Source: Aequorivita sp. CIP111184 (GTDB lineage: Bacteria > Bacteroidota > Bacteroidia > Flavobacteriales > Flavobacteriaceae). From it: a stretch of 64,000 nt of DNA. Below, piece after piece: positions 52,835 through 61,055 of the stretch; positions within the stretch are counted from its first letter, which is position 1; each line of letters begins with the position of its first letter. The position numbers were made by a program, and so were the translations under genes. Where the stretch lies: the NCBI RefSeq assembly GCF_900489465.1, contig NZ_UEFQ01000024.1, forward strand, positions 62,001 to 126,000, in the 5' to 3' direction. Under the pieces are notes generated by a model. That model worked only from the letters and a program-made list of their open reading frames with translations. It did not search any database and had not been told where the DNA came from.

Positions 52835-54322
52835 TTGAAAAATCAACCAACCCCTTTATTGAAAAGAGAAGTCATTAAAACAAGTCCAGTAATAGTAGGA
52901 ATAGCCACAGGCTTATATCCACTACTTTACAACTATTATACAAATTTTACGCTGGTTGATTCAGTAAGTCAATTCCTCTTTTTTATTGCATTTTTTTTAT
53001 TGCTTCCAGTGGCAATAAATGTTTTTTTAAAATTTCTTTCAAAAAAAGTAGCTTTCATTTCTAAGAATTATTTGCTGTTACTGAGCATCTCGAATATAGT
53101 TGGGTTTGCCGCATTGATAACTTTCAGTTTGATTGGGCCAAAAAAGAAGCTGATTCTACTTGTAATAATTCTTACTGTTGGACTTGCCTTTTTATTGAAA
53201 AACCATTTAAAGAAAGTGATTATATTGGAATATATTCTTGCTTTAATTGTTGCAATTCAATTAGGGCTGTATGTTGGAAACAATATAAATTTTTCTTCGG
53301 AATGGACGCGCCTTCCCGATACTATTTCAGAAACAAATTTTAAGAAAAAACCAAATGTTTATATTATTCAACCTGATGGCTATGCCAATTCCAACGCTTT
53401 AAAAAAGAAACCTTATAATATTAACAATAGCGAATTTGAATATTTTTTAACTGAAAACAATTTTAAAATTTATCCTAATTTCCGAAGTAATTACACCAAT
53501 ACAATAGCTTCAAACAGCTCCATGTTTGCAATGAAACATCACTTTTACAAAAAGCCAAAGCCAAACACAAATGAACCCTATGGATTGCGAAAAAGCATTG
53601 CTAGCAATAATGCCGTTGTATCTATCTTTAATAAAAATGATTACAGGACTTCATTAATTATTGAGTCGCCGTATGTTATTATAAATAGGCCCACGTTGGG
53701 TTATGATTATTGTTCCATTTCCTATAAAGAACTTTCCTTTTTGTCGCGTGGGTTTGATATGGCCGTAAATAGTCTTAACGAAATGGAGAAAATAATGGAA
53801 GAGAATAAAAATCAAGCTAATTTTTATTTTATAGAAAAGATAATTCCTGGACATATTGCTGTTACAAAAACCCAATCCAAAGGCAAAGAGGAAGAAAGAA
53901 AAATGTATATTGAAGATCTTGAGAAAGCAAATGTTTGGATGCGCGAAATGATTGCGTTAATAACTAAAAAAGATCCTTCTGCCCTAATAGTAATCGTTGC
54001 CGACCACGGCGGATTTGTAGGTTTAAATTATACGGGAGAACGTTATAAAAAAATAACAGATCCAAAACTCATAAACTCTATTTTTGCTGCCACACTTGCC
54101 ATACGATGGCCTAACAATGAAATTCCAGAATTTGATAATGAACTAAAAACTAATGTCAATCTATTCAGAATTTTATTTTCATATCTCGCAGAAAACGATA
54201 TATACCTTAATTCTATTGAAAAGGATGAAAGCTTCTTAATTGTAGGTGAAGATGCACCCTTTGGGGTTTATAAAGTAATTGATGGAAATGGGAAATTCGT
54301 TTTTAAGAATTTGTCCCTTTAA
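52835..54322 (+). CDS. Membrane-anchored alkaline-phosphatase/sulfatase-superfamily protein
   Basis: 495 residues. The first 160 or so carry about five membrane helices. The rest is a periplasmic alkaline-phosphatase-superfamily domain: YIIQPDGYANS (first metal Asp), IASNSSMFAM (candidate Ser nucleophile region) and IVIVADHGGFVG (metal Asp-His). The layout resembles phosphoglycerol or phosphoethanolamine transferases and LTA-synthase-like proteins, so transfer or hydrolysis of phospho or sulfo groups on the envelope is likely; substrate unknown. No ATG precedes the first helix. I give the TTG at 52835, but TAGTTTTG at 52830-52837 is a possible -7 box that would place the real start at the TTG at 52859. 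The 3' end overlaps umuC by 20 bp. Confidence 0.8.
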   Translation: MKNQPTPLLKREVIKTSPVIVGIATGLYPLLYNYYTNFTLVDSVSQFLFFIAFFLLLPVAINVFLKFLSKKVAFISKNYLLLLSISNIVGFAALITFSLIGPKKKLILLVIILTVGLAFLLKNHLKKVIILEYILALIVAIQLGLYVGNNINFSSEWTRLPDTISETNFKKKPNVYIIQPDGYANSNALKKKPYNINNSEFEYFLTENNFKIYPNFRSNYTNTIASNSSMFAMKHHFYKKPKPNTNEPYGLRKSIASNNAVVSIFNKNDYRTSLIIESPYVIINRPTLGYDYCSISYKELSFLSRGFDMAVNSLNEMEKIMEENKNQANFYFIEKIIPGHIAVTKTQSKGKEEERKMYIEDLEKANVWMREMIALITKKDPSALIVIVADHGGFVGLNYTGERYKKITDPKLINSIFAATLAIRWPNNEIPEFDNELKTNVNLFRILFSYLAENDIYLNSIEKDESFLIVGEDAPFGVYKVIDGNGKFVFKNLSL

Positions 54323-55601
54323 ATTCGGTCGTTGCACTTTTAACTTTCAACAATTCGCGCCATTGCGTTGTATAACGCGGACTTCTTTCTTTTTTTATTA
54401 GTTCCCATTCACTAACGCGGGTTCCCACCAAACCTGATGAAATAGTGGCTTTCCCGAATTTCCTGTTGATGGCGTCAAAAGTCTTGATGAGTTTTTCATT
54501 ATTCAGCGTTGATGGCTGATGAAAAAGATTGCCCTGCACATAATCCTGCGGAATGATTCCAGTAAGATTAACTCCTACTTTCTTATAGCGATAGCCTGGC
54601 TTATAAATTTCTACTAAGGCTTTTCGCGCGGCAATAATAAGTTTAAATGTATCATTTGTGGGAATATCCAACGTTACAGTGCGACTGTTAGAGTATTGCT
54701 TATCCACATCACTGTGATAGTTGGTAATGATAAAAACTTGCACATAGGTAGCGCAGGATTTTTGGGCGCGCAAAATCTCGCTCACTTCGCTTATGTAATA
54801 GGCGCATGCTTCTTCAATACGTTCCAAATCGGGCAGTTTAATACCGAAAGATTTTGCGGTACCAATCCCCTTTTTAGGCGGCGGCTGGATTACAAATTCT
54901 TTGCACGGTTCGCCTCTTAGCTCGCGCCAGGTGCGTTCACCTACCACGGTCATTTCTTTCCGCACCCATTGGATGGGTAATTCCGTAAACTGAAAAGCAT
55001 CAAAAACACCAATGTTCTTTAGCCGTTCCGCATGTTTTCTGCCAATGCCCCAAACATCACCAATCTTGCACCATTTCAATGCCTCAATCCTTTTTTCTTC
55101 AGAATCAATTACACAAACGTGGTTGTTATCTGCAATTTTTTTTGACATTTTGTTGGCCAACTTAGCCAGGCCTTTACTAGGTGCAATCCCTACGCCCACC
55201 GGCAATCCTGTGTTCTTAAAAATGGTGTCTTTTATCTCATGTCCGTATTTATTCAACGAAACATTTTTCATTCCCGAAAGATCTGCAAAAGCTTCATCAA
55301 TACTATACACTTCTACATTTGGAGAAAAGGTTCCAAGAATATTCATGACCCGTTGCGACATTTCGCCGTAGAGTGTATAATTTGAAGAAAAAAAGTTCAC
55401 TTTTCGCGCGATCAATTGGTCTTTAATTTTGAAAACCGGTTCAAACATGGGAATGTCCGTAATAGCCTTAGCTTCTTTATTAGCTGCAATCACACAGCCA
55501 TCGTTATTACTGAGCACCACAACTGGCTTTCCTAAAAGATCGGGTCTAAAAACCTGTTCGCAGCAGGCATAAAAGCTGTTGCAATCTACTAAAGCTATCA
55601 T
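54303..55601 (-). CDS. umuC: Y-family DNA polymerase V catalytic subunit UmuC
   Basis: An error-prone translesion polymerase of 432 residues. It starts MIALVDCNSFYACCEQVFRP, with the first catalytic Asp, and has the SIDEAF motif (near residue 100) with the second acidic pair, then GIGRKHAERL helix-hairpin-helix and a C-terminal little-finger domain. I start at 55601 because that ATG overlaps the umuD stop (ATGA) and matches family N-termini. The longer reading from 55637 would add a 12-residue stub inside umuD. It is co-transcribed with umuD. Confidence 0.95.
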   Translation of the reverse strand: MIALVDCNSFYACCEQVFRPDLLGKPVVVLSNNDGCVIAANKEAKAITDIPMFEPVFKIKDQLIARKVNFFSSNYTLYGEMSQRVMNILGTFSPNVEVYSIDEAFADLSGMKNVSLNKYGHEIKDTIFKNTGLPVGVGIAPSKGLAKLANKMSKKIADNNHVCVIDSEEKRIEALKWCKIGDVWGIGRKHAERLKNIGVFDAFQFTELPIQWVRKEMTVVGERTWRELRGEPCKEFVIQPPPKKGIGTAKSFGIKLPDLERIEEACAYYISEVSEILRAQKSCATYVQVFIITNYHSDVDKQYSNSRTVTLDIPTNDTFKLIIAARKALVEIYKPGYRYKKVGVNLTGIIPQDYVQGNLFHQPSTLNNEKLIKTFDAINRKFGKATISSGLVGTRVSEWELIKKERSPRYTTQWRELLKVKSATTEFKGTNS

Positions 55602-55966
55602 CTTGCGTAATGGATTATATAAGTAATAATTCCCCAAACGGTTAATTCTTCTTCGGAAAAACCAAAAGGAATATGCTTTATTTTAAATTCACCATCTTGA
55701 ATTACCAGTGCTAAATCATTAAAATTTCTGGATAAGGAACGATCAATAATCAAAACATCTTTATGGAGAATATTGTGTTCTTTAAAAGTGTCTCCATCAA
55801 CCCGCACAAAAAAAGTAGCGTCGCGATTGGTCACTAATTCTTGGTTCAAATCTATAGTGGGCTCTAAATAATGGGTAGCGGGACTTGCAAAACCAGTTTG
55901 TTTTGAAACTCCCGGTTCGTGTCTGCTTTTTACTTTTGTTAGTTTTCCTGAAGTGAATATTTCCAT
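55598..55966 (-). CDS. umuD: UmuD-like S24 peptidase with Thr at the nucleophile position
   Basis: A 122-residue S24/LexA-type protein paired with umuC; in the family, RecA-stimulated self-cleavage activates the polymerase. The TGFASPATHYLEPTIDLN segment gives the presumed cleavage site (Thr-Gly in place of the usual Cys/Ala-Gly). The nucleophile motif, usually GDSM, reads GDTF, so the catalytic Ser is replaced by Thr (codon ACT). The general-base Lys is present in GEFKIKHI. Whether this form cleaves itself is uncertain. A palindromic operator overlaps its -7 box. The stop overlaps the umuC start by 4 bp. Confidence 0.9.
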   Translation of the reverse strand: MEIFTSGKLTKVKSRHEPGVSKQTGFASPATHYLEPTIDLNQELVTNRDATFFVRVDGDTFKEHNILHKDVLIIDRSLSRNFNDLALVIQDGEFKIKHIPFGFSEEELTVWGIITYIIHYAR

Positions 55967-55972
55967 AGTTCA

Positions 55973-56012
55973 AAAATAGGAATATTTCCTATTTTATGGA
56001 TTATTTCCAATA
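55973..56012 (-). promoter_or_regulatory. umuDC promoter with palindromic operator
   Basis: On the minus strand TATTTTTG (55973-55980) is an exact -7 box ending 6 nt before the umuD ATG. A 23-bp perfect palindrome, AAAATAGGAA-TAT-TTCCTATTTT (55975-55997), overlaps it. A second, weaker copy of the core, TGGATTATTTCCA (55999-56011), lies next to it. The arrangement is that of a repressor site blocking umuDC; the repressor, LexA-like or other, is not in the window. Confidence 0.65.
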
Positions 56013-56064
56013 ATTATTATGAACAATTAATAACTTTCCATTTAGTGGTTATCTTAAAATTTCT

Positions 56065-56072
56065 TAGGTTTG
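56065..56072 (+). promoter_or_regulatory. -7 box of sdaA (TAGGTTTG)
   Basis: An exact TAnnTTTG match 16 nt upstream of the sdaA ATG. A TTTA at 56041 is a weak -33 at 20-bp spacing. Confidence 0.5.
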
Positions 56073-56088
56073 AATCAAGATTAAATTT

Positions 56089-57513
56089 ATGGAAAGTATT
56101 AGTGTTTTCGATATGTTAAAAATAGGGGTTGGCCCCTCTAGCTCACATACATTGGGACCGTGGCGCGCTGCGCTGCGCTGGGTTGGTGAACTGAAAGAGA
56201 AAAATCAGTTTGATGAAGTATCAGCAATTTCGATAGATCTGTACGGTTCTTTATCGCTCACTGGAAAAGGCCACGCTACAGATATTGCAGTGATGTTGGG
56301 CCTTTCAGGATTCGATCCTGTTACTTTTCCTATTGAAAACATTGAGCGTGAGATTGATTTTATCAATTCTGAAAATAAATTGAAATTAAACGGCGAATTG
56401 GAAGTTCCTTTTTTTCCGAAGCAAAATATCATCTTTAACCGCAAGTTTTTAGAATTTCACCCAAATGGTATGACGTTTAGGGCCACGTTAAAAGATGGCT
56501 CCAAAAAATCTTCATCATTCTACTCCATTGGTGGGGGATTTACAGTGAAAAAAGAACGAAAACGCAAAAAGATTAAAATGGCAAAATTTGCACAGTTTCC
56601 TTTTCCCGTTGAAAAAGGATTTGAGCTTCTTGCCTACTGCAAAGCCGAAGGTATGTCGATTTCAGAATTAGTTCTCGAAAACGAAAAATCACTACGAAGC
56701 GAGGTTGAAATAAATAACGGCTTAAAGAAAATTTGGGATGTGATGCTAGATTCTATGTACGTTGGCGCCCATACCGAGGGAATCTTACCTGGCGGACTTA
56801 ACGTTACGAGACGCGCGTTTGAAATGAACAAGAACCTAATTGGAGATAATAAATACACAAATGCGGAGGATTGGATTGCAGCGATAAGAAATACGGAAGT
56901 AAAATTTAGACAAATTTTGAAATGGGTTTCATGTTTTGCGCTCGCCGTGAATGAAGTAAATGCTTCATTAGGACGCGTAGTAACCGCCCCAACAAATGGA
57001 AGTGCGGGTGTAATTCCCGCGGTAATGATGTATTATTTGGTAATTGAAAACCACGATGCCAATTTTGAAGATGTTCGAAAATTTTTGCTTACCGCAGGCG
57101 AGATTGGAAGTATTTTCAAAAAAGGCTCCACCATTTCTGCAGCTATGGGCGGTTGCCAAGCAGAGATAGGGGTTTCATCATCAATGGCAGCGGGCGCTTT
57201 ATGTGAATTGATGGGCGGAACGCCAGAACAATGTTTAATGGCAAGTGAAATTGCAATGGAACATCACCTTGGATTGACTTGCGATCCCATTGCAGGTTTG
57301 GTTCAAATTCCATGCATTGAGCGCAATGCAATGGGCGCCATAAAAGCCATAAATGCTTGTGAAATGGCACTAGACAGTGACCCAAGCAAAGCTAAAGTAC
57401 CGTTAGATAAAGTGATTGCAACTATGTGGGAAACCGCAAAGGATATGACTTCAAAATATAAAGAAACCAGTGAAGGTGGTTTAGCGGTACAAGTAAACAT
57501 TAGTGATTGCTAA
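56089..57513 (+). CDS. sdaA: L-serine ammonia-lyase (iron-sulfur type)
   Basis: Deaminates L-serine to pyruvate and ammonia using a 4Fe-4S cluster. This is a single-chain enzyme of 474 residues. The beta domain starts VFDMLKIGVGPSSSHTLGPW. The alpha domain has PTNGSAGVIPAV and the cluster cysteines in GGCQAEIG, LTCDPIAG and QIPCIERNA. It matches the E. coli SdaA/SdaB type rather than the two-subunit Bacillus type. It stands alone, with its own -7 box. Confidence 0.95.
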   Translation: MESISVFDMLKIGVGPSSSHTLGPWRAALRWVGELKEKNQFDEVSAISIDLYGSLSLTGKGHATDIAVMLGLSGFDPVTFPIENIEREIDFINSENKLKLNGELEVPFFPKQNIIFNRKFLEFHPNGMTFRATLKDGSKKSSSFYSIGGGFTVKKERKRKKIKMAKFAQFPFPVEKGFELLAYCKAEGMSISELVLENEKSLRSEVEINNGLKKIWDVMLDSMYVGAHTEGILPGGLNVTRRAFEMNKNLIGDNKYTNAEDWIAAIRNTEVKFRQILKWVSCFALAVNEVNASLGRVVTAPTNGSAGVIPAVMMYYLVIENHDANFEDVRKFLLTAGEIGSIFKKGSTISAAMGGCQAEIGVSSSMAAGALCELMGGTPEQCLMASEIAMEHHLGLTCDPIAGLVQIPCIERNAMGAIKAINACEMALDSDPSKAKVPLDKVIATMWETAKDMTSKYKETSEGGLAVQVNISDC

Positions 57514-57523
57514 AACTGAAAAG

Positions 57524-57988
57524 TTATTCTTTGTGACAACTTCCTATGCGTACAGAATCTATAATATTCAAAATTTTCCAACTTTCATCAGTATATACTA
57601 ATGTATAAGAATTTGCGCCACAATGACTGAATTTTCCATCTTTATAAAATTCATATGAAGCCCACACGTGAGCCAAGTTGCCATCACTGTTAACAATATA
57701 ATCGGTAAGTTTTTCTTCCCATACTTGCGCCTTTCCTGTAGTTGCAGCATATTTAAGCAACTCTGAAGATTTAATGTATAATAAAACATTTTCCTGTTCA
57801 TTGCTAAGGTATGCGCGCTGCATAGTCATATTGGGATGCATAACAGATTTCATTTTTAGGGTATCGCCAACTTGATAACCGTTCATGAAAATATCGACTA
57901 TAATTTTTCCATTTGCTGTGGAGAGAGCTTCTTGAGAAAAACAGATAGTACTTATAAAGACTGAAAAAAGAAATAATACAGATTTCAT
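57524..57988 (-). CDS. Secreted NTF2-like (lumazine-binding-type) protein
   Basis: 154 residues with a Sec signal (MKSVLFLFSVFISTICFSQ). The mature part is a cone-shaped NTF2-like fold: GDTLKMKSVMHPNMTMQRAY, AHVWASYEFYKDGKFSHCGAN and WKILNIIDS are typical of the lumazine-binding-2 group. Function is unknown; such proteins bind small ligands or act as unexplored enzymes. I start at the ATG at 57988; the TTG six bases upstream adds only two residues. TACTTTTG (58015-58022, minus) is its likely -7 box. Confidence 0.82.
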   Translation of the reverse strand: MKSVLFLFSVFISTICFSQEALSTANGKIIVDIFMNGYQVGDTLKMKSVMHPNMTMQRAYLSNEQENVLLYIKSSELLKYAATTGKAQVWEEKLTDYIVNSDGNLAHVWASYEFYKDGKFSHCGANSYTLVYTDESWKILNIIDSVRIGSCHKE

Positions 57989-58014
57989 ATTCAAAATTTT
58001 AATTGGTTACTACT

Positions 58015-58031
58015 CAAAAGTAGTATTTTTA
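58015..58031. promoter_or_regulatory. Back-to-back -7 boxes for the NTF2-like gene and panB
   Basis: The minus-strand TACTTTTG (58015-58022) and the plus-strand TATTTTTA (58024-58031, 7/8) lie side by side in the 71-bp divergent spacer. The polymerases would occlude each other. Confidence 0.45.
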
Positions 58032-58059
58032 CACTTTAATATATTTATTTTTTAAAAAT

Positions 58060-58878
58060 ATGTCAACAGCCAAAAAAGAATACAAGCGTATAACCACTAA
58101 AACTTTGGTGGATATGAAAAAGAAAGGTGAAAAAATCTCAATGCTCACCGCTTATGATTTTACGATGGCTAAAATTGTGGACAGCGCCGGCATAGATGTA
58201 ATCTTGGTGGGCGATTCTGCCAGTAATGTAATGGCTGGGCACGAAACAACATTGCCAATAACTCTAGACCAAATGATTTATCACGCAGCTTCTGTTGTTC
58301 GTGCTATTGAACGGAGTTTGGTTGTAGTGGATTTACCCTTTGGAAGTTATCAAAGTGATCCAAAAGAGGCACTTCGGTCAGCTATCAGAATTATGAAGGA
58401 AAGTGGTGGCCATGCCGTAAAACTTGAAGGCGGAAAAGAAATAAAAGAATCTGTAAAACGAATTTTGAATGCGGGTATTCCAGTAATGGGCCATTTAGGT
58501 TTAACACCGCAATCAATTTACAAATTTGGAACATATACAGTTCGTGCAAAAGAAGAAGAAGAAGCTGAAAAATTACTTGAAGACGCTATTTTATTAGAAA
58601 AAGCAGGTTGCTTTGCAATTGTTTTGGAAAAGGTCCCAGCAAAATTAGCCAAAGAAGTTGCTGAAAGAATAAGCATTCCCGTAATTGGTATTGGCGCAGG
58701 AAATGGTGTAGATGGACAAGTTTTGGTAACGCACGATATGCTTGGAATGACACATGAATTCAACCCACGTTTTCTACGTAGATATTTGGACCTATATACT
58801 GAAATGAAAAATGCTTTCAGCCAGTACAGCGCAGATGTGAAAAGCGGTGATTTCCCTAACGATAATGAACAGTATTAG
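58060..58878 (+). CDS. panB: 3-methyl-2-oxobutanoate hydroxymethyltransferase
   Basis: Transfers a hydroxymethyl group from methylene-tetrahydrofolate to ketoisovalerate, giving ketopantoate for pantothenate and CoA. The 272-residue TIM-barrel protein has [53 protein letters not shown] (metal and substrate binding), GHLGLTPQS and [15 protein letters not shown]. The family's usual Asp and Glu metal ligands are present. A pseudouridine synthase gene follows about 70 bp downstream on the same strand. Confidence 0.96.
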   Translation: MSTAKKEYKRITTKTLVDMKKKGEKISMLTAYDFTMAKIVDSAGIDVILVGDSASNVMAGHETTLPITLDQMIYHAASVVRAIERSLVVVDLPFGSYQSDPKEALRSAIRIMKESGGHAVKLEGGKEIKESVKRILNAGIPVMGHLGLTPQSIYKFGTYTVRAKEEEEAEKLLEDAILLEKAGCFAIVLEKVPAKLAKEVAERISIPVIGIGAGNGVDGQVLVTHDMLGMTHEFNPRFLRRYLDLYTEMKNAFSQYSADVKSGDFPNDNEQY

Positions 58879-58951
58879 ATTATTAGAATAATTCAACAAA
58901 CCGATAATCCAAAAATCCAATTTACATAGCACTAAAGACAACCTTCAGGTT

Positions 58952-59608
58952 TTGTTTGAAGACAATCACTTGATTGTAGTCAACAAACGACCCGGTGATA
59001 TTGTGCAAGGTGACAAAACAGGCGACGCCCCTCTTTCCGAAGTTGTAAAAGAATATATTGCAGAAAAATACAACAAACCTGGCGCTGTATTTTTGGGTGT
59101 AGTACATAGATTAGATCGCCCCACGAGTGGGGTTGTGGTTTTTGCAAGAACTTCAAAAGCATTGGCACGTTTAAACAAAATGTTTTCCGAAAGGGAAACA
59201 GAGAAGATATATTGGGCAATCGTTAAAAATACTCCGCCTGAAACTGAAGATACGCTGACGCACTATTTAAAAAGAAACCCAAAGCAAAACAAATCTTACG
59301 CCCACATAAAAGAAGTGCCGGAAAGTAAAAAAGCGGTGCTACACTATAAAATTCAGAAAAAACTAGACAATTATTATTTACTGGAAATTGTTTTAGAAAC
59401 GGGAAGACACCATCAAATCCGTTCTCAACTTTCGGCCATTGGATGTTCCATAAAAGGCGATTTAAAATATGGTTTTGATAGAAGCAATGCAGATGGAAGC
59501 ATTCATCTTCACGCTAAAAAGTTGACATTAATGCATCCGGTTCAAAAGGAAGAAATTATTATTGAGGCACCCACACCAGATGATGCTATTTGGAATGCTT
59601 GCAATTAA
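58952..59608 (+). CDS. RluA-family pseudouridine synthase
   Basis: A 218-residue rRNA/tRNA pseudouridine synthase without an S4 domain. The catalytic Asp is in GVVHRLDRPTSGV (near residue 53). TGRHHQIRSQL and the LHAKKLTLMHP motif follow. The target uridine is unknown. The start is uncertain. The only canonical start codon is the TTG at 58952, yet the same open frame upstream (to a stop at 58889) encodes HSTKDNLQV directly before FEDNHLIVVNKRPG, which looks like a natural N-terminus without an ATG/GTG/TTG. A non-standard start or a mutated ATG is possible. The last 4 bp overlap the convergent response-regulator gene. Confidence 0.88.
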   Translation: MFEDNHLIVVNKRPGDIVQGDKTGDAPLSEVVKEYIAEKYNKPGAVFLGVVHRLDRPTSGVVVFARTSKALARLNKMFSERETEKIYWAIVKNTPPETEDTLTHYLKRNPKQNKSYAHIKEVPESKKAVLHYKIQKKLDNYYLLEIVLETGRHHQIRSQLSAIGCSIKGDLKYGFDRSNADGSIHLHAKKLTLMHPVQKEEIIIEAPTPDDAIWNACN

Positions 59609-60258
59609 AGTTTTATCAAATTTTTCTTCAAAGCAAAAATTACCAAACCTACCCTATTTTTTATTTTGAGGCGTTTAAAAAGATCTTGACGATAGCCATC
59701 AATGGTTTTGGGGCTTAAGTCCATTACATCTGCTATTTCTTTATACGTCATTTCCGAACAGGCTAATTGTAGAAAAATCAGCTCATTTTCTTTAAAATCT
59801 AAAACTATTCCTTCTTCATCGGGGCTTATGGAATGGAGTAAAGTTTCAGAAACTTTCTCTGAATGATAAAATCCTTTTTCCATTAATTCTTTCAATGCAG
59901 TGTTTAAAATTTCTGGATGTATATCTTTCAACAGATAACCTTTTGCGCCTTTTCGAAGCATTTTAAGGATTGTTTGTTCATCATCTTCCATAGAAAGCGC
60001 CAGTATTTTTATTTTCGGATGATTTTGCATAATCCACTCTGCCGTTTCAAAACCATTCATAACGGGCATATTTATATCCAACAAAATTATATCTGGCAAC
60101 GCTCCTCCTTCAATAATATGGTCTTGCAAGTCTAAACCGTTATTTGCGTGAAAAAGAACCTTGAAATTTGAAAAAGAATTGATTAGTTTTTCCAATGAAC
60201 GTGCAAAAAGGGAATGATCATCAATTATTGCAACAGTATATTTACCCTCTTTGTTCAT
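59605..60258 (-). CDS. NarL/LuxR-family response regulator
   Basis: A 217-residue two-domain regulator. Receiver domain 1-125 has the acidic pair DD (13-14), the phosphoacceptor Asp61 (LLDINMP) and a Lys in KGYLLKD. The C-terminal LuxR helix-turn-helix (about 150-205) reads MTYKEIADVMDLSPKTIDGYRQDLFKRLKI. It is last in a four-gene minus-strand operon and overlaps the kinase gene by 4 bp (ATGA). It is expected to bind DNA when phosphorylated by that kinase. Targets are unknown; the adjacent divergent injection-system operon is an obvious candidate (inference). Confidence 0.92.
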   Translation of the reverse strand: MNKEGKYTVAIIDDHSLFARSLEKLINSFSNFKVLFHANNGLDLQDHIIEGGALPDIILLDINMPVMNGFETAEWIMQNHPKIKILALSMEDDEQTILKMLRKGAKGYLLKDIHPEILNTALKELMEKGFYHSEKVSETLLHSISPDEEGIVLDFKENELIFLQLACSEMTYKEIADVMDLSPKTIDGYRQDLFKRLKIKNRVGLVIFALKKNLIKL

Positions 60259-61055
60259 TTTGTATTTTTATATGGATAGCTTAACAAAAGTTTTGTGCCT
60301 TTTCCAATTTCTGAAAAAATGGAAAAATCCGCATTTAAAAGTGCGGCCCGACTGCCCATGGTTTCCATACCCGAACTGTCTGTTTTTAGAGAAGTATCAA
60401 AACCTACACCGTCATCAATTGCTGATATATCTAATGATTTTTCTTTATAATCTAAATGTACGAATAATTTTGAAGCTCGTGCATGTTTCATAACGTTTGA
60501 GAGAAATTCTTGAAGAATTCGGAAAATAATAATCTCGCTAGCACTATTTATTGGTATTATGTCGCCGGTTACCTTTAATGAAGCATCTAAATAGCCCAAA
60601 CGGGTAAATCGATCAAGCTCTACTTGTAGGGATCCTAATAATCCATTTTTAAGAACCACATCGTTATTGAGTACTTTTGAAAGTGTACGTATTTCCTGTA
60701 CTGTTTCCTGAATAACACTTTTTGTTTCACCTATTTGATCGTAAAAAGACGTTGGCACCGAATTCATTAAAATATTTAATTGAATATTGGCAACAGATAG
60801 TAATTGCCCAACATTGTCGTGAAGTTCCCAAGCAATGTTTTTAAGTGTTTGTTCCTGAATTTCTATTTTTGAATCTGCAAGTTCACGCTGGTAACGTTGT
60901 TCTGCTTCATAGCGCTCTTTTAAAAATTTATTTTTTCGGCGTTGAAAAGTGACTACAAAAACAATTGCAAAAATTGTTATAAACAACAGTACTGCAATAA
61001 AGTATACTATTAAAAGTTTTTCCTGAGGGAGTAAGGGTCCTTTTTCCGTAAGCAT
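60255..61055 (-). CDS. Sensor histidine kinase (HisKA_3 type)
   Basis: A 266-residue membrane-anchored kinase. One N-terminal transmembrane helix (about 14-36) is followed by a coiled segment (40-70), a HisKA_3 dimerisation domain with His79 in AWELHDNVGQ, and an HATPase_c domain with the N-box EFLSNVMKHA and G1 IDDGVGFD. It has no large sensor domain of its own. The upstream membrane protein gene overlaps it by 46 bp and may supply the sensing part. It pairs with the NarL-type regulator next door (ATGA overlap). Confidence 0.92.
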   Translation of the reverse strand: MLTEKGPLLPQEKLLIVYFIAVLLFITIFAIVFVVTFQRRKNKFLKERYEAEQRYQRELADSKIEIQEQTLKNIAWELHDNVGQLLSVANIQLNILMNSVPTSFYDQIGETKSVIQETVQEIRTLSKVLNNDVVLKNGLLGSLQVELDRFTRLGYLDASLKVTGDIIPINSASEIIIFRILQEFLSNVMKHARASKLFVHLDYKEKSLDISAIDDGVGFDTSLKTDSSGMETMGSRAALLNADFSIFSEIGKGTKLLLSYPYKNTK

